33,643 nt of DNA from a virus. Shown one piece after another: positions 25,351-31,860 of this stretch. The notes beneath the pieces were generated by a model. That model made no database searches, was not told where the DNA came from, and was given only the letters and a program-made list of their open reading frames with translations. Numbering within the stretch: the stretch's first letter is position 1; each line of letters starts with the position of its first letter. The position numbers and the translations under genes are program-made. The stretch spans positions 1 through 33,643 of IMG/VR virus record IMGVR_UViG_3300028177_000017. One strand, 5' to 3'.

Positions 25351-25577
25351 TTATTTTCCGTTTTACAAAGGTGATGGTTAAAGATTCTTCTCCACACGTA
25401 AGAACGTATTACAGCACTTACCGTGAATATTCCCGTAATACCAAGATTATCAAGCATGGTCATTTCAATGTTCCATAATGGAGCAACGATGTAAATCCAT
25501 ATTATTAGAGATACGAAAAATCCGCTTGTGATATTTAGCAATGATTCAGTGAGTGAACCTAATTTTGATTGTTGCAT
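25347..25577 (-). CDS. small membrane protein, DUF7220-like
   Basis: 76 aa with two hydrophobic segments, residues about 18-35 (SGFFVSLIIWIYIVAPLW) and 43-58 (NLGITGIFTVSAVIRSYV), followed by a basic end (WRRIFNHHLCKTENK). The layout SxxES...N...GFxxSL...NLGITxIFTVxSxxRSYxxRRxF matches a small phage membrane protein family I recall as DUF7220; the number is from memory. No Shine-Dalgarno is obvious before its ATG. It shares ATGA with the 503-aa methyltransferase, so it is the first gene of that minus-strand block. Function unknown. Confidence 0.65.
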   Translation of the reverse strand: MQQSKLGSLTESLLNITSGFFVSLIIWIYIVAPLWNIEMTMLDNLGITGIFTVSAVIRSYVWRRIFNHHLCKTENK

Positions 25578-25638
25578 TATATAAAATATGCTAAAAACAT
25601 ATAATTATATACAATGTGATTTTTATTTTATGATGGGG

Positions 25639-25668
25639 TTGACCTAAATACCCATTTAGGTTTAAAAT
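25639..25668 (+). promoter_or_regulatory. sigma70-like promoter with palindromic operator in the spacer
   Basis: TTGACC at 25639-25644 and TAAAAT at 25663-25668 are separated by 18 bases. The spacer is almost filled by the perfect inverted repeat ACCTAAATACCCATTTAGGT (25642-25661), 8-bp arms around ACCC, overlapping the -35 box. A protein bound there would block RNA polymerase. Transcription would begin about 10-15 bases before the Shine-Dalgarno of the 47-aa gene (GGAG at 25682). It looks like a host-polymerase promoter under repressor control. Confidence 0.55.
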
Positions 25669-25691
25669 AATTTATATGAACGGAGAATAAA

Positions 25692-25835
25692 ATGAAACAT
25701 GAAATTAAAAATAAAATACTCCACTCTGTTAGAACACCATTGTTCAAGAGCAAGGTATTTAAAGATAAGAAAAAGGAATCTAAAAAGAATGGAAATGATA
25801 AGGATAAGGGCTATGATTATAACCCACACCCTTAA
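25692..25835 (+). CDS. small basic protein, possible ArfA-like ribosome rescue factor
   Basis: 47 aa, with GGAG six bases before the ATG and its own promoter. The sequence has HSVRTPLFKSKVFKDKKKES, close in pattern to the core of bacterial ArfA (DPLFRQRVEKNKKGKGSY), in which the Lys-rich part enters the empty mRNA channel of a stalled ribosome while RF2 is recruited. The tail (KNGNDKDKGYDYNPHP) is unlike ArfA. ArfA genes usually carry an internal hairpin that truncates their mRNA; I see none here. Alternative: a generic small basic phage protein. The match is by eye only. Confidence 0.45.
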   Translation: MKHEIKNKILHSVRTPLFKSKVFKDKKKESKKNGNDKDKGYDYNPHP

Positions 25836-25976
25836 TATGTTTAATGCCCATATTTATCATAAAATGAATTAATTCCCATCAACTAAATAATATCACTCGT
25901 AAGAGTTTTTTAAATAACACAGGAGGTACTGATATAATTATTATGAAATTTGTTTAATAGCCAATAAGGAGGTACT
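25836..25976 (+). promoter_or_regulatory. intergenic stretch with weak hairpin and duplicated Shine-Dalgarno
   Basis: ACTC-GTAA-GAGT followed by six T (25895-25911) is a weak terminator-like hairpin. AGGAGGTACT occurs twice, at 25921-25930 and 25967-25976. The second copy serves the 36-aa gene. The first is followed by a start that gives only a four-codon peptide (M-K-F-V-stop at 25953-25967), so it may be a leader peptide or a remnant of duplication. Confidence 0.4.
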
Positions 25977-26087
25977 ATGAAAAAGTATGATTGGTCAAAA
26001 GAAATTAACGGCAATGGTGAAGATATCGTAACGATGTGCTTTATGTGCTTTATTATAATAATGGGTATAGTATCAATGATTAACTAG
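25977..26087 (+). CDS. tiny membrane peptide with CxxC-type motif (36 aa)
   Basis: Preceded by an almost perfect AAGGAGGT four bases before the ATG, the strongest ribosome binding site in this half. The N-terminal half is hydrophilic (KKYDWSKEINGNGEDIV) and the second half is a single membrane helix (TMCFMCFIIIMGIVSMI) containing C-F-M-C. It is followed 34 bases later by a strong terminator. Single-helix phage peptides of this size may be lysis regulators or host-membrane modulators; no specific function can be given. Confidence 0.5.
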   Translation: MKKYDWSKEINGNGEDIVTMCFMCFIIIMGIVSMIN

Positions 26088-26114
26088 ACATAGGAAATAA
26101 TATGTTTTACTCAT

Positions 26115-26147
26115 AAAAAAAGGCAACCTTTAACAGTTGCCTTTTTT
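26115..26147. terminator. bidirectional rho-independent terminator
   Basis: GGCAAC (26122-26127) and GTTGCC (26136-26141) form a 6-bp stem with loop CTTTAACA. Seven A precede and six T follow it, so the A and T tracts extend the stem and provide a U-run for both strands. It lies between the plus-strand 36-aa gene and the minus-strand 72-aa gene, ending both transcripts. Confidence 0.9.
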
Positions 26148-26163
26148 ATTGGTTGATTATATA

Positions 26164-26382
26164 TTACTTATTAAAGATTTTATATAAAACAGCAGCGGCT
26201 ACTAGTCCAACAAGACCTTGAGCACCAAGTTGTGCAACAATACCAGTGATGGTGCCGATAATGTCACCACCAATGAATGGCACTGTGCCACCGAAAATAA
26301 CCTGTAATACGATTGCGAACGCAATCAATGCTACACCTGCTTCTGTGCCAGATTTAATCCAGCCTACGATATCTTTTAACAT
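26164..26382 (-). CDS. small Gly-rich membrane protein, holin-sized
   Basis: 72 aa, AGGAG seven bases before the ATG. Two hydrophobic segments, about residues 14-32 (EAGVALIAFAIVLQVIFGG) and 38-68 (GGDIIGTITGIVAQLGAQGL, VGLVAAAVLYKIF), are separated by a short Pro/Gly turn (TVPF). Both ends carry Lys (MLKDIVGWIK, YKIFNK). This architecture suits a class II holin or another small inner-membrane protein. It is a single-gene minus-strand unit between a terminator and the divergent T4-like operon. No lysin gene is near, so holin is only one option. Confidence 0.6.
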   Translation of the reverse strand: MLKDIVGWIKSGTEAGVALIAFAIVLQVIFGGTVPFIGGDIIGTITGIVAQLGAQGLVGLVAAAVLYKIFNK

Positions 26383-26562
26383 ATAATTTCTCCTATGTAG
26401 TTAAAATATAGTTTAAAGTCATTCCAGACTTGTAGAAAATGGCAACATTGCCAAATTCATCGGTTTATTTAGTTTTTTATTAATAAACTCATTTTTTATA
26501 TTGGTCGTTTTTATGCTTGTTGAATAGGATAAATAAGATTAAGTATAATTAAGGAGTAAAAT
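26383..26562. promoter_or_regulatory. divergent intergenic region upstream of the tail tube gene
   Basis: It contains a perfect palindrome TGGCAACATTGCCA (26440-26453), an AT-only hairpin (GTTTATT 26463-26469 with AATAAAC 26482-26488, followed by TCATTTTTT) that could be a weak terminator, GATAAATA at 26528-26535 (one mismatch from the T4 late promoter box TATAAATA) and the Shine-Dalgarno AAGGAG at 26551-26556. The late-type box is correctly placed about 28 bases before the tail tube ATG. Confidence 0.45.
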
Positions 26563-27177
26563 ATGTCAGTATCATCATTGACTAGAATGACAACACCATT
26601 AGCAACAGACCAATCAGGCTCAAGCCAAGGTTTGTTAATGCCAAAGTTAAAGTATAGATTCCGTGTAGTTTTTGAAAACTTCGGCGTATCTACACCAAGA
26701 ACTGAACTAACAAAACAAGTAATTGACTTTACTAGACCATCAGTAAGTTTTGACCCAATCGACATTGAGATTTATAACTCACGTGTACGTTTGGCAGGTA
26801 AGCATACTTGGGACGATATTAATGTTAATCTACGAGATGATGCTAGTGGCATGGTTTCTAAGTTAGCAGGTGAGCAATTACAGAAGCAATTAGATTTCAT
26901 GGAACAAGCAAGTGCCGCTTCGGGTGCTGATTACAAATTTACTACACGTGTGGAGATTTTAGACGGTGGTAATGGTGCACACGAGCCAAATGTATTAGAG
27001 ACTTGGGAAGTATATGGTTGTTACCTTGCTAACGTAAACTACGGAGATTTGAACTACGGTAGTTCAGAGCCAGTTACAGTTGCAATGACATTACGTTTCG
27101 ATAACGCAGTGCAAACTCCAATCGGTAGTGGCATTGGCGCAGATGTTGGTAGAAGCATTGGCGACAGCGTTTCGTAA
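26563..27177 (+). CDS. T4-like tail tube protein gp19
   Basis: 204 aa with AAGGAG six bases upstream. The pattern matches the T4 gp19 tail tube family: LKYRFRVVFENFGVSTPRTE, then VIDFTRPSVSFDPIDIEIYN, AGKHTWDDINVNLRDDASG (compare T4 VAGDRTFDDWTVTVMND), ETWEVYGCYLANVNYGDLNY and VTVAMTLRFDNA. Hexamers of this protein stack to form the inner tube of a contractile tail. Its presence implies a myovirus, which conflicts with the podovirus-type genes at 1-22 kb. The sheath gene (gp18) is not in the window. Confidence 0.82.
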   Translation: MSVSSLTRMTTPLATDQSGSSQGLLMPKLKYRFRVVFENFGVSTPRTELTKQVIDFTRPSVSFDPIDIEIYNSRVRLAGKHTWDDINVNLRDDASGMVSKLAGEQLQKQLDFMEQASAASGADYKFTTRVEILDGGNGAHEPNVLETWEVYGCYLANVNYGDLNYGSSEPVTVAMTLRFDNAVQTPIGSGIGADVGRSIGDSVS

Positions 27178-27187
27178 CTAATCCATT

Positions 27188-28801
27188 ATGGGATTTGGTA
27201 GTTTTCTAAAATCTTCACTAAAGGAACAACTAGGTAGTTGGGATGATTTTAGTGGTGGATTTAAAGAAGGGTTCTTCGGGAATGATTATTTCCGTGACTA
27301 TAAGCACGGAAGTAAGATATTCGTTGCCGATGGGCATGCCCTCGCCCCCACTAATAAATTCCTATTCCATGTTTACTTCACGTTAAACACTGCGGAAATA
27401 CCACAATTAAAAAAATCACTTGGTCCCGATGGGTCTAATCGTATAGGTATGCTTGTTAAAACTGTAAAACTCCCTACATTCAATTTTGAAGTAGAGGAAA
27501 TGAATCAGTACAATCGCAAGCGATATATTCAGAAGAAGATTAATTACAGACCATTGAATATCACCTTCCATGATGATGGAAGTGATACTGTTAGGTCTAT
27601 GTGGTACAATTATTATAATTATTATTATAGTGACCCTAGTCATGGATATGATGGGAAAGGTTCAAATAACCCAAGTTATAATGCACGTGATATATACGAT
27701 AACGGTCGTGTAATTAACGATTGGGGTTTCAATGGTTCAGGACCAAACGGATATGAAAAACCAGCATTCTTTACTGATATAAAGGTATATGGCATGAACC
27801 GAGGAAACTTTACCTCGTACACATTGATTAATCCAATTATTACTGATTGGGACCACGATACGTTCGATTACAGTGCTGGTAGCGAGGTGATGCAACATAC
27901 CATGACTATCAATTGCGAAACTGTTAAATACGGTCGTGGTAAGGTCGGAGAAGAGGTTAAAGGATTTGGTGAATCATCAATGTATGATACTAGTCCTAGC
28001 CCACTGCGACCAGGTACGACTGCTAGTTTATTTGGTCGTGGGGGGATGATAGAATCGGGAAGTAGCATCATTGATGATTTGGCATCAGGTAATATATTGG
28101 GTGCCATTAGAACTGGTGGTTCTTTGCGGAATACACTTAAAGGAGCAAATGTGGGGTCACTTGTTGCATCGGAATTAGTATCAGGTGCAATATCAATGGG
28201 TACCAATTATATTTCAAATAATGGAAGTAGTCTTAGTAGTACATTTTCAATTCCATCGATTGGAACAGGAATAAGCGCAATAACTAGTGGGATTGGAGGT
28301 GCAGTGTCTGGATTATTTTCAGGAAGTAACTTTGGTTCAGTAACCGATAGTATTAGTAGTGCGTTACCTAACATGGGAGGAATAACGAATATGTTCGGCG
28401 GAGTATCTCCAAGTGCAAATCAGTTAGCAGCAAAGTTAGCGCCAGGTGTATCATTAAACACTAGTGATTTTGAACATATGTTTGCTACTATGCAATCATC
28501 AATGCCACAGGGCATGGCAGTATTAGAAGGTAGTACAGGTAGTATTTCCAATGCACTATCTGGAGTAACATTACCGAGCGTAGCAAATCTACAAGATGGG
28601 ATTCCGAGCATGGATAGTTTGAAAAATATGGCAAACGATTTAACCCCTTCATTGAACAGTGTTGCTAAATCGTTTGCTCCTGTATCGCAGAGTATATCAC
28701 AGCAAATGAATACGTTGGTTAAGTCAGGTGAGGTAAAAAAACTTACCAACAGTATGCAATCGGCGGGTGATGTATTTAGTAATGGGATTAAAATAGGTTA
28801 G
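27188..28801 (+). CDS. tail-tube-like protein with long C-terminal extension
   Basis: 537 aa. Residues about 50-250 have gp19-type features: TNKFLFHVYFTLNTAEIPQL, LVKTVKLPTFNFEVEEMNQY, YIQKKINYRPLNITFHDDGS and a Tyr-rich WYNYYNYYYSDPSHGYDG. These are followed by YTLINPIITDWDHDTFDYSA. From about residue 280 the chain becomes Gly/Ser/Met-rich, with hydrophobic stretches (LVASELVSGAISMGTNYISN, ISAITSGIGGAVSGLFSGSN). A baseplate tube initiator (T4 gp48/gp54 role) or tail-tip tube protein is likely, since contractile tails use gp19-fold paralogues there. It follows gp19 after 10 bases. Confidence 0.65.
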   Translation: MGFGSFLKSSLKEQLGSWDDFSGGFKEGFFGNDYFRDYKHGSKIFVADGHALAPTNKFLFHVYFTLNTAEIPQLKKSLGPDGSNRIGMLVKTVKLPTFNFEVEEMNQYNRKRYIQKKINYRPLNITFHDDGSDTVRSMWYNYYNYYYSDPSHGYDGKGSNNPSYNARDIYDNGRVINDWGFNGSGPNGYEKPAFFTDIKVYGMNRGNFTSYTLINPIITDWDHDTFDYSAGSEVMQHTMTINCETVKYGRGKVGEEVKGFGESSMYDTSPSPLRPGTTASLFGRGGMIESGSSIIDDLASGNILGAIRTGGSLRNTLKGANVGSLVASELVSGAISMGTNYISNNGSSLSSTFSIPSIGTGISAITSGIGGAVSGLFSGSNFGSVTDSISSALPNMGGITNMFGGVSPSANQLAAKLAPGVSLNTSDFEHMFATMQSSMPQGMAVLEGSTGSISNALSGVTLPSVANLQDGIPSMDSLKNMANDLTPSLNSVAKSFAPVSQSISQQMNTLVKSGEVKKLTNSMQSAGDVFSNGIKIG

Positions 28802-28803
28802 TA

Positions 28804-29133
28804 ATGACAAGAAAGTTAAATGTAGATACGTTTTATTCGGATAGGGATATTGGAATAAGTTCCGAACACTATAGTATTGTATTTGGCTTTTTTAAGAAAG
28901 TATTCGATACACCAAACACAGCAGATGCCTTCTCTGTTGATTTATTCAGGGTGTCTAAAGCAATTGATGTATCTGTATTAACCCTCTTGGATTCAATGAA
29001 AGACAAAGATAAAATCGGAATATCTGAAATAATGGCATATTATCTTAATCAAATACGCTCACAAAGCGCACTGCTTGGGGTTAGTAATGTCATCACCCCG
29101 AATCAACAGGTTGCTAGAAATATATTGGATTAA
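28804..29133 (+). CDS. conserved T4-like virion-associated protein (109 aa)
   Basis: Starts two bases after the previous stop. FFKKVFDTPNTADAFSVDLF, then VSVLTLLDSMKD and ISEIMAYYLNQIRSQSALLG followed by ITPNQQVARNILD, is a pattern I recall from small proteins beside tail/neck genes of T4-like cyanophages and pelagiphages, labelled hypothetical or structural. Mostly helical with no enzymatic motif. The context between the tube and head-completion genes supports a virion assembly role. Confidence 0.6.
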   Translation: MTRKLNVDTFYSDRDIGISSEHYSIVFGFFKKVFDTPNTADAFSVDLFRVSKAIDVSVLTLLDSMKDKDKIGISEIMAYYLNQIRSQSALLGVSNVITPNQQVARNILD

Positions 29134-29136
29134 TAT

Positions 29137-29559
29137 ATGCCTCGATATTCACAAGGTCATTATAAACCTCGTAATCCAAACAAGTACGTAGGGAAAGGTT
29201 CCATTATATATAGAAGTTCATGGGAGTTAGCGTTTATGAATTTCTGTGATAATAACGAACATGTTATGGAATGGGCAAGTGAATCTATACGTATCCCGTA
29301 TCGTAACCCCTTGACGGGAAAGCACTCCACCTACGTTCCTGACTTTTTGGTTGTATACCAAAACAAACATGGCAAACGTGTTGCTGAATTAATTGAAATT
29401 AAACCAAAAAAGCAGAGCATGCTTACGGAGAAGTTAAATAGCAAGGAACGTGCTACGGTTGCTATTAATTACGCTAAATGGGAAGCGGCAATTGCTTGGG
29501 CAAAACGTAATCACATTGTTTTTAGAGTAATAACGGAAGACCAAATCTTTCGAAAATAA
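29137..29559 (+). CDS. T4-like head completion nuclease gp4
   Basis: 140 aa. YRSSWELAFMNFCDNN (Glu30), IPYRNPLTGKHSTYVPDF (Asp69) and LIEIKPKK (Glu87-x-Lys89) reproduce the PD-(D/E)XK core of the T4 gp4/gp50/gp65 head completion family, a TnsA-like nuclease fold. The end EAAIAWAKRNHIVFRVITED is also typical. In T4 it acts on filled heads before tail joining, probably processing DNA ends at the neck. It has no Shine-Dalgarno and begins three bases after the upstream stop, suggesting coupled translation. Confidence 0.85.
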   Translation: MPRYSQGHYKPRNPNKYVGKGSIIYRSSWELAFMNFCDNNEHVMEWASESIRIPYRNPLTGKHSTYVPDFLVVYQNKHGKRVAELIEIKPKKQSMLTEKLNSKERATVAINYAKWEAAIAWAKRNHIVFRVITEDQIFRK

Positions 29560-29560
29560 T

Positions 29561-30061
29561 ATGACAAAAAAATTAGAAAGTTTGTTTGAGTTACCCGAAT
29601 CATCGAGTAGACCAAATGAAGAAGATATTAATACGACACCAGAAGAAATAACAGCAATAGTTGAAATGAGCAATCTTGAGAAGATTGAGAATGCATTAAC
29701 TGCGGTTCGTGGATTAGAAGCAAGTGATGAAGAAATGGATACACTTGCTAGACAAGCAGTTGAAAGTTATAAAGACTTGATGGACTTAGGAATGAATGTT
29801 GAACCACGCCATGCTAGTGAGATATTTGGTGTTGCTGAGCGTATGCTTAACAGTGCAATCACAGCAAAGAACGCTAAGGTTAATAAGAAACTCAAAATGA
29901 TTGATTTACAACTCAAGAAAGCAAAGTTGGATTTGGATAATCCAGAAGGCGGACTAAGTACGTTATCCAACGGTTCATTATTGGACAGAAACGAATTATT
30001 GGACAGACTTATTAAAGGCACAGACGAATCCATCATTGATGTAGAAGAAACTGACAAATAG
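29561..30061 (+). CDS. T4-like small terminase subunit gp16
   Basis: 166 aa, starting one base after the gp4-like gene. An acidic N-terminus is followed by helices around NVEPRHASEIFGVAERMLNS (residues 79-98, compare T4 ADSPRHMEVFATLMGQM) and a basic coiled coil (AKVNKKLKMIDLQLKKAKLD). The C-terminal GSLLDRNELLDRL (138-150) compares with T4 GSPTELMDEI. gp16 forms rings that regulate the large terminase gp17, which should lie elsewhere in the genome. The assignment rests on this three-part pattern. Confidence 0.72.
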   Translation: MTKKLESLFELPESSSRPNEEDINTTPEEITAIVEMSNLEKIENALTAVRGLEASDEEMDTLARQAVESYKDLMDLGMNVEPRHASEIFGVAERMLNSAITAKNAKVNKKLKMIDLQLKKAKLDLDNPEGGLSTLSNGSLLDRNELLDRLIKGTDESIIDVEETDK

Positions 30062-30069
30062 TATAAATA
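30062..30069 (+). promoter_or_regulatory. T4-type late promoter box TATAAATA
   Basis: A perfect match to the T4 late -10 element, placed right after the gp16-like stop and 36 bases before the next ATG (30106). The AGGA of TAGGAAATTAGT serves that gene. T4 late promoters need only this box plus gp55 sigma and the sliding clamp. The downstream genes encode proteins with prohead-type leaders, which fits late expression. Confidence 0.6.
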
Positions 30070-30105
30070 CAGATAACATTTAATTACATACGGTAGGAAA
30101 TTAGT

Positions 30106-30708
30106 ATGAGAACATTACGAGATTATTTAATAGAGTCATCAAGACAATACGAATACCGTATTAAGATTGCTGGTGAATTATCACAAGAACAAATTGAAAA
30201 GATGGAGCAAGGATTTGCGGCATTCGATATGGTTAGTTTATCTGAACCAAAAAGAACACCAATTGAACAGAATCCATTGGGATTTGAAGGTATTAAGAAC
30301 AAAGAAGTTAACATTTTAGATGCTAAATTCAATTACCCTGCAAGTACAGAGCAATTTGTGCAAATTTGCAAAGATGCAGGTATTGCAGGCAATAGTATTA
30401 TTGTTGTTAATAAAGCATTTGACGATAGCATGGCAGACGAAGAAGCAAATAAAGACAGAACACCAGAAGATGGGTCTTTGTTGGATAGTGACTTACCTGC
30501 TGATATACAAGCACAAGTAGATGCTAATAAAGACTACACTACACCGGGTAGCGAAAAGGATGTTATTAAGAACAGAGCAAAGACAGAATTTGAAGTGGCG
30601 GGTGGAAAAACTGCAAAAGCAGTAACGACTAATGATTTGCCACAGAATAACACAAGTCCGTTTAGTGGTGTTAAATTACCTGAGCGTCCTGAGACAGGAG
30701 CAAAGTAA
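30106..30708 (+). CDS. virion/prohead protein with cleavable leader (200 aa)
   Basis: Begins MRTLRDYLIESSRQYEYRIK. LIE|S at residues 8-11 fits the (L/I)-x-E|(A/G/S) site used by T4-type prohead proteases. The body starts EYRIKIAGELSQEQIEKMEQ and includes LSEPKRTPIEQNPLGFEGIK and DAKFNYPASTEQFVQICKDA, a pattern I recall from uncharacterised structural proteins of large T4-like phages. The C-terminal third is disordered and acidic to basic (ADIQAQVDANKDY, VKLPERPETGAK). First gene after the late promoter. Probably packaged in the head; function unknown. Confidence 0.6.
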   Translation: MRTLRDYLIESSRQYEYRIKIAGELSQEQIEKMEQGFAAFDMVSLSEPKRTPIEQNPLGFEGIKNKEVNILDAKFNYPASTEQFVQICKDAGIAGNSIIVVNKAFDDSMADEEANKDRTPEDGSLLDSDLPADIQAQVDANKDYTTPGSEKDVIKNRAKTEFEVAGGKTAKAVTTNDLPQNNTSPFSGVKLPERPETGAK

Positions 30709-30755
30709 TGAACCTGCAGGAAAGTATTAGAAATGACTTAAAATTATTCGAAGAG
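30708..30755 (+). repeat. leader-coding repeat, copy 1 of 4
   Basis: 48-nt segment coding MNLQESIRNDLKLFEE. Related copies start at 31162, 31514 and 31813. Similarity stops sharply at the predicted cleavage site, so selection or copying acts on the leader alone. Confidence 0.8.
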
Positions 30756-31157
30756 CAAGTATTTGCTGGTTATATAGCAATGTACAATGGGCAGAAACTT
30801 GAAATTGACAAAGAAGATGCGGATGGAATATATGACGCAAAGCAATTAGCAATTGCGCATTTTAAAATACCTAAGTCAAAGCAAGGGTTACTAGCGATTG
30901 AACCTGCGTACAACGAGGAAGTCAACGAAGATGAAAATCAAGACTATAAAGTATTAGAAACACTTGCTACTTTTAGAGACCTGTATCAACAAATTAAAGT
31001 GGTAGATACGTCCGGATATGTACTTGACCAATATAAAGAATCACAGTTGCGTAACATTTATCATGCAATTATTGAGAATTCGTTTACTATTAGAAGTGGA
31101 AAACGACAAGACATTCCTGATTTAGACGGTAGCTATTACAACCACCCAATTGATTAA
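30708..31157 (+). CDS. capsid-targeted candidate, leader copy 1 (149 aa)
   Basis: The ATG overlaps the previous stop (TAATG) and AGGAG lies upstream. Leader MNLQESIRNDLKLFEE ends in an L-F-E site. The mature part includes YIAMYNGQKLEIDKEDADGI and AKQLAIAHFKIPKSKQGLLA, resembling a small beta/alpha domain common in marine phage virion proteins, then a helical C-terminus (TLATFRDLYQQIKVVDTSGY). The shared leader with three following genes, and not the bodies, is the strongest clue: delivery into the prohead before protease cleavage. Confidence 0.6.
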   Translation: MNLQESIRNDLKLFEEQVFAGYIAMYNGQKLEIDKEDADGIYDAKQLAIAHFKIPKSKQGLLAIEPAYNEEVNEDENQDYKVLETLATFRDLYQQIKVVDTSGYVLDQYKESQLRNIYHAIIENSFTIRSGKRQDIPDLDGSYYNHPID

Positions 31158-31161
31158 TATT

Positions 31162-31209
31162 ATGAACTTACAAGAAAGCATTAGAAGCGATTTAAACAAA
31201 TTAGACGAA
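31162..31209 (+). repeat. leader-coding repeat, copy 2 of 4
   Basis: Codes MNLQESIRSDLNKLDE. It differs from copy 4 at only two bases (AGC versus AAT at codon 9) over the leader, a sign of recent duplication or conversion. Confidence 0.8.
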
Positions 31210-31509
31210 GGTCAACAATCAACAGTAGACTCAGTAATGATTAAAAAACTAAACCAAAAATTTCCATGTTGCAATGCAGTTTCTACATCAGAGTGGGACG
31301 GTAAAGCGGGTGGTATTTGGTTCAGAGGCTCAGGTGATTGTGAAATAGAGGTTGAGTACGATGGAGAAAAATATAGCATGCCTTTATATGAACCAGAAGT
31401 TTTTACTGACACATTTGGAACTAATCCAGAACTAGCAGAGTTCTTAGAATTAAATGGTTGGTTCACTGAACCATATGATAGTGGTACATTAATGGCATAT
31501 CCGGATTAA
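31162..31509 (+). CDS. capsid-targeted candidate, leader copy 2 (115 aa)
   Basis: The start at 31162 is chosen because it begins the conserved leader MNLQESIRSDLNKLDE|G; an ATG four codons earlier adds only MINI. No Shine-Dalgarno; four bases separate the upstream stop from this ATG. The body has Cys pairs (KFPCCNAVSTSEWDGKAGGI, GSGDCEIEVEYDGEKYSMPL) and aromatic strands, ending FTEPYDSGTLMAYPD. The fold looks alpha+beta and is unrelated to its neighbours. Function unknown. Confidence 0.6.
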   Translation: MNLQESIRSDLNKLDEGQQSTVDSVMIKKLNQKFPCCNAVSTSEWDGKAGGIWFRGSGDCEIEVEYDGEKYSMPLYEPEVFTDTFGTNPELAEFLELNGWFTEPYDSGTLMAYPD

Positions 31510-31513
31510 TATC

Positions 31514-31561
31514 ATGAACCTACAAGAAAGCATTAGAGGCGATTTAAAACTGTTTGAGACA
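31514..31561 (+). repeat. leader-coding repeat, copy 3 of 4
   Basis: Codes MNLQESIRGDLKLFET. It shares the first ten codons with the others and the KLFE ending with copy 1. Confidence 0.8.
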
Positions 31562-31813
31562 GAAGACAGAGCAGGAATGGTTATCAACTACGATGACCCA
31601 AGTAATCCCGAAGTACGTGTTAGTGGCTTTGGTGATATGTTATTGCATCAACTTGAAGCATCTATTCAGGACAAATTAGTGAACCTTGTAGAGCGTGGCA
31701 ACGAAGGCAATTATGAAACAATTAATTGGGCAATTTATGAGCAAGGAACTTTAAAACATTTCCTCAAAGCACTTCTTGAAATTAACGACGAAATGATATT
31801 GGACAAAGAGTAA
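31514..31813 (+). CDS. capsid-targeted candidate, leader copy 3 (99 aa)
   Basis: Leader MNLQESIRGDLKLFE|T. The body is short and acidic: MVINYDDPSNPEVRVSGFGD, then helices MLLHQLEASIQDKLVNLVER and QGTLKHFLKALLEINDEMIL. It starts four bases after the previous stop without a Shine-Dalgarno, and its own stop overlaps the next ATG. No family recognised. An acidic helical internal protein might balance charge or bind a host target after injection; both are speculation. Confidence 0.58.
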   Translation: MNLQESIRGDLKLFETEDRAGMVINYDDPSNPEVRVSGFGDMLLHQLEASIQDKLVNLVERGNEGNYETINWAIYEQGTLKHFLKALLEINDEMILDKE

Positions 31814-31860
31814 TGAACTTACAAGAAAGCATTAGAAATGATTTAAACAAATTAGACGAA
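31813..31860 (+). repeat. leader-coding repeat, copy 4 of 4
   Basis: Codes MNLQESIRNDLNKLDE, nearly identical at the DNA level to copy 2. Confidence 0.8.

Noticed and set aside
27600-27640. AT-rich microsatellite-like run
   Set aside because: It encodes the YNYYNYYYSDP stretch of the tube-like protein and is explained by Tyr/Asn codons.
30708-31860. Regularly recurring short repeats resembling a CRISPR-like array
   Set aside because: They are protein-coding leader segments at irregular spacing (about 300-450 bases), in frame with distinct genes, with no palindromic repeat or spacers.
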